Shown here piece by piece: positions 6,148 through 7,524 of a DNA stretch of 7,524 bases. This DNA comes from Defluviitaleaceae bacterium (GTDB lineage: Bacteria; Bacillota; Clostridia; Lachnospirales; WRAA01): NCBI GenBank assembly GCA_009780445.1, contig WRAA01000097.1:1-7524 (forward strand), read 5' to 3'. Under the pieces are notes generated by a model, which did no database searches, was not told where the DNA came from, and saw only the letters and a program-made list of their open reading frames with translations. The first letter of the stretch is position 1, and every line of letters begins with the position of its first letter. Both the position numbers and the translations under genes were made by a program.

Positions 6148-6166
6148 GACGGGGGAGGGGCTGTAC

Positions 6167-6373
6167 ATGCTGGTTGTAAGCTTGGCCGAAGGCGACTACA
6201 TAATGATAGGCGACAAAATACGCGTACACTTTGACCACAAGGTAAGCAGAGATTCGCTCTCGCTGGGCATAGAAGCCCCGCGCGACATCCAAATCCTGCG
6301 CGGCAAGCTCTGCGAAGGCGGCAAGGCGCAAAAACCCGGCCACCAACGTGCCAAGAAGAAGGTATCTACCTAA
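6167..6373 (+). CDS. csrA: CsrA-family translational regulator, paralogue 1
   Basis: This encodes a 68-residue CsrA/RsmA-like RNA-binding protein. CsrA dimers bind GGA motifs in mRNA leaders and block or alter translation; in Bacillus the flagellin mRNA is a direct target. Residues 1-50 align along the family: MLVV start, G9-D10, IMIGD (12-16), IRV (18-20), LGIEAP (33-38) and R45, equivalent to RNA-contacting Arg44 of E. coli CsrA. The usual Arg at position 6 is Leu6 and L4 is Val4, so the first-strand RNA-binding face is altered. The tail (GGKAQKPGHQRAKKKVST) is strongly basic. I chose the ATG at 6167 because MLVV aligns with the CsrA start and GGGGAGG lies about 7 nt upstream; an in-frame ATG at 6089 would translate through the recombination site. 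It is 13 nt from the next csrA gene and probably co-transcribed with it. Confidence 0.88.
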   Translation: MLVVSLAEGDYIMIGDKIRVHFDHKVSRDSLSLGIEAPRDIQILRGKLCEGGKAQKPGHQRAKKKVST

Positions 6374-6386
6374 ACAGGAGGACGCC

Positions 6387-6689
6387 ATGCTCCATGTAAC
6401 TATCGGCAAGGGAGACTACGTGATGATAGGCGACATCCGCGTAGGCTACGGCCGCAACGACGGCAAGGGCGCGTTCGTAATCGGCATAGACGCGCCAAAG
6501 GACATGAAGATAAGCCGCAAGAGCCTCTACGAGGACGGCGTGGAACGCCAAGCCGCCGAAGGCGACCAAGACGCCCAGATGCTGCTGGCCGCCCTGCACA
6601 CCGAACACGAACAACGCCGCCGCGCCTCCGGCATACGCCGCGCAAAGCAGCAGTACCACAGAGATTTGGCGCTGCAAGAGAATAATTAA
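6387..6689 (+). CDS. csrA: CsrA-family translational regulator, paralogue 2 (extended C-terminus)
   Basis: This encodes a second CsrA-like protein of 100 residues, longer than usual (61 in E. coli, 74 in B. subtilis). The CsrA core is MLHVTIGKGDYVMIGDIRV (1-19), VIGIDAPKDMKI (31-42) and R44, matching the key Arg44; the following KSLYEDG fits the C-terminal helix. As in its neighbour, Arg6 is missing (Ile6). After residue 50 there is an Ala/Glu/Arg-rich, probably helical extension with AEGDQDAQMLLAALHTEHEQRRRASGIRRAKQQ, of unknown role. AGGAGG (6376-6381) is 5 nt before the ATG at 6387; an in-frame ATG at 6348 overlaps the upstream gene and lacks family similarity. The two paralogues share GDY[IV]MIGD and I[DE]AP[RK]D but differ across much of the rest, so the duplication is not recent. 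Flagellin follows after 196 nt. Confidence 0.88.
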   Translation: MLHVTIGKGDYVMIGDIRVGYGRNDGKGAFVIGIDAPKDMKISRKSLYEDGVERQAAEGDQDAQMLLAALHTEHEQRRRASGIRRAKQQYHRDLALQENN

Positions 6690-6693
6690 GAGT

Positions 6694-6749
6694 GTCGTTG
6701 CAAGCGCGTGGCATATAGTGTGCGCTGTATTTCACGCGGTTGCAATGAC
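6694..6749 (+). promoter_or_regulatory. Long stem-loop just after the second csrA gene
   Basis: Positions 6694-6710 pair with 6733-6749 over 17 bp, with one G-G mismatch (6704/6739) and one G-U pair (6697/6746), enclosing a 22-nt loop. No T-tract follows, so it is not a standard terminator. It starts 5 nt after the csrA stop and could act as a processing barrier that separates csrA from flagellin mRNA. Confidence 0.55.
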
Positions 6750-6885
6750 CGGCCGGGTCGACACGGCCGTTGCTGCACCTTCCCCTCACAGGGGTATATC
6801 TGACCCGGATGGCAGATGAACGCGGGGCGAACCCCCGCAAACATGAAGCCGAGCGATACGCACGGCTCTTGTCAAGGAGGATAAC
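6750..6885 (+). promoter_or_regulatory. Structured flagellin mRNA leader
   Basis: A chain of hairpins fills this stretch: CGGCCG/CGGCCG (6750-6755 with 6764-6769), CCCCT/AGGGG (6782-6786 with 6790-6794, loop CAC), the GGA-loop hairpin listed separately, GCGGGG/CCCCGC (6822-6827 with 6833-6838) and AGCCG/CGGCT (6847-6851 with 6863-6867, with an inner GCG/CGC). AAGGAGG at 6874-6880 then precedes the flagellin ATG by 5 nt. I see no TAAA...CCGATAA promoter here and no match to the c-di-GMP-I riboswitch core. The density of structure suggests a regulated or stabilised leader. Confidence 0.5.
6798..6817 (+). promoter_or_regulatory. Candidate CsrA-binding hairpin (GGA in loop)
   Basis: ATCTG (6798-6802) pairs with CAGAT (6813-6817); CC (6804-6805) pairs with GG (6811-6812), with A6803 bulged. 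The pentaloop CGGAT (6806-6810) presents GGA. High-affinity CsrA sites typically display GGA in a hairpin loop, and a second AGGA lies in the flagellin Shine-Dalgarno sequence about 65 nt downstream, an arrangement like the two-site control known for Bacillus hag. Binding is inferred. Confidence 0.45.
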
Positions 6886-7524
6886 ATGAGTAATATGGTA
6901 GTAAGAACGAACATAATGGCCCTTAACAGCCATCGCAACCTCGGTATGGTAGGCGTACAGCAATCCAGAGCATCCAGCCGCCTTAGCTCCGGTTTCCGCA
7001 TAAACAGCGCGGCGGACGACGCGGCAGGTCTTGGCATCTCTGAGAAGATGCGCGCACAGATCCGCGGTCTGGACCAGGCAAGCCGCAACGGTCAGGACGG
7101 CATCAGCCTTATCCAAACAGCCGAAGGCGCAATGAGCACCATTAACGAGATGGTAACACGTATCCGCGAGCTTGTTGTCCAAGCGGCCAACGATACTAAC
7201 GCGCATGATCAACTGAATTCGGCCACGTGGTCGCAATCTGACCGTACCCGCATCCAGGATGAAATCAACCAGCTTATGGCGGAGATCGACGCAACAACCA
7301 AGCGTGTCGAGTTCAATACAAGAACACTTCTTGACGGAAGCTTGGCGGCCGGAACCACAGGCGGTGTAGCTGGAACTGTTTTTGAAGGGTTCACTACCGG
7401 ACACATCAATTTTACCGGTCTTGCTTATCCAATAGAGCCGGGAGACGTTGATCTTGAAGATCTGGTAGATGCTTTAAACGATGCCATTGCTGATGATGAA
7501 GTCGCGTTCCGCGCGATACTTCAG
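6886..7524 (+). CDS. Flagellin (N-terminal part, runs off the window)
   Basis: This is the filament subunit of the bacterial flagellum, exported by the flagellar type III apparatus and polymerised outside the cell. The 213 residues visible have no stop. The D0 region is MVVRTNIMALNSHRNLG (4-20). The conserved D0/D1 block has LSSGFRINSAADDAAGLGIS (33-52). The D1 helix carries RIRELVVQAAND (92-103), corresponding to the segment recognised by mammalian TLR5 in many flagellins. A second helix (RIQDEINQLMAEIDATTKRVEFN) ends in TLLDGSL. From about residue 148 the sequence loses family conservation and becomes acidic and more AT-rich, consistent with the variable central domain. AAGGAGG sits 5 nt before ATG 6886; the ATG at 6895 would give a more usual MVV start but a 14-nt spacing. 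Naming it fliC or hag depends on the host convention. Confidence 0.96.
   Translation, partial: MSNMVVRTNIMALNSHRNLGMVGVQQSRASSRLSSGFRINSAADDAAGLGISEKMRAQIRGLDQASRNGQDGISLIQTAEGAMSTINEMVTRIRELVVQAANDTNAHDQLNSATWSQSDRTRIQDEINQLMAEIDATTKRVEFNTRTLLDGSLAAGTTGGVAGTVFEGFTTGHINFTGLAYPIEPGDVDLEDLVDALNDAIADDEVAFRAILQ

Noticed and set aside
6089..6166. N-terminal extension of csrA1 from ATG 6089
   Set aside because: It would translate through the right recombination site, has no good ribosome binding site, and the CsrA fold starts at the MLVV encoded from 6167.
6690..6885. c-di-GMP-I riboswitch before flagellin
   Set aside because: The conserved core bases (such as the GACGCAAAGCC-type segment) are not found; only generic hairpins are visible.
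6690..6885. Sigma-28 promoter directly upstream of flagellin
   Set aside because: No TAAA-N15-GCCGATAA-like pair was found. GCCGAGCGATA at 6848-6858 superficially resembles a -10 but has no TAAA at the right distance. TATAGT at 6714-6719 lacks a -35.
6400..7404. Minus-strand open frame (334 codons) opposite csrA2 and flagellin
   Set aside because: Both plus-strand genes are clearly conserved families; the antisense product is Arg/Cys-rich and looks like a shadow.

Overview
The window looks like chromosomal DNA from a flagellated, fairly high-GC member of the Firmicutes, probably Clostridia. The reasons are the smc-ftsY gene pair, an FtsY made only of the NG core, mreD in an operon, CsrA-family genes directly upstream of a flagellin, and strong AGGAGG-type ribosome binding sites. 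Genus-level assignment is not possible from sequence reading alone.

Left half (1-5306), plus strand: housekeeping genes. The tail of an unidentified upstream gene (possibly mreC) is followed by mreD, smc and ftsY, closely spaced and probably one transcript. A perfect 12-bp hairpin sits between smc and the ftsY ribosome binding site. After ftsY come a double-hairpin intergenic element and a long bidirectional terminator that separates this operon from a convergent gene.

Right half (5307-7524): an apparent motility switch. A small tyrosine recombinase, all catalytic domain, lies on the minus strand with its own sigma-A-type promoter and no canonical start codon where homology and the Shine-Dalgarno sequence place its start. 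Next to it are two inverted copies of a composite site (5946-5976 and 6096-6126, 24 of 31 positions matching). Each has GTAACA/TGTTAC-type arms around an identical asymmetric 8-bp core, GATAGAGA. They enclose about 140 bp holding a near-consensus flagellar sigma-28 promoter (TAAAGTTT-N12-TCCGATAA) that currently points away from the motility genes. Downstream on the plus strand come two tandem, divergent csrA paralogues, a structured 196-nt leader with a GGA-in-loop hairpin of the type CsrA binds, and the N-terminal 213 residues of a flagellin that runs off the window.

How it may work (inference): the recombinase would invert the roughly 140-bp segment, turning the sigma-28 promoter toward csrA1-csrA2-flagellin (ON) or toward the recombinase itself (the orientation seen here). 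The two CsrA-like proteins would add post-transcriptional control through the flagellin leader. I see no sigma-28 promoter directly in front of the flagellin, which fits dependence on the invertible promoter. The inversion has not been shown; it is predicted from the sequence.
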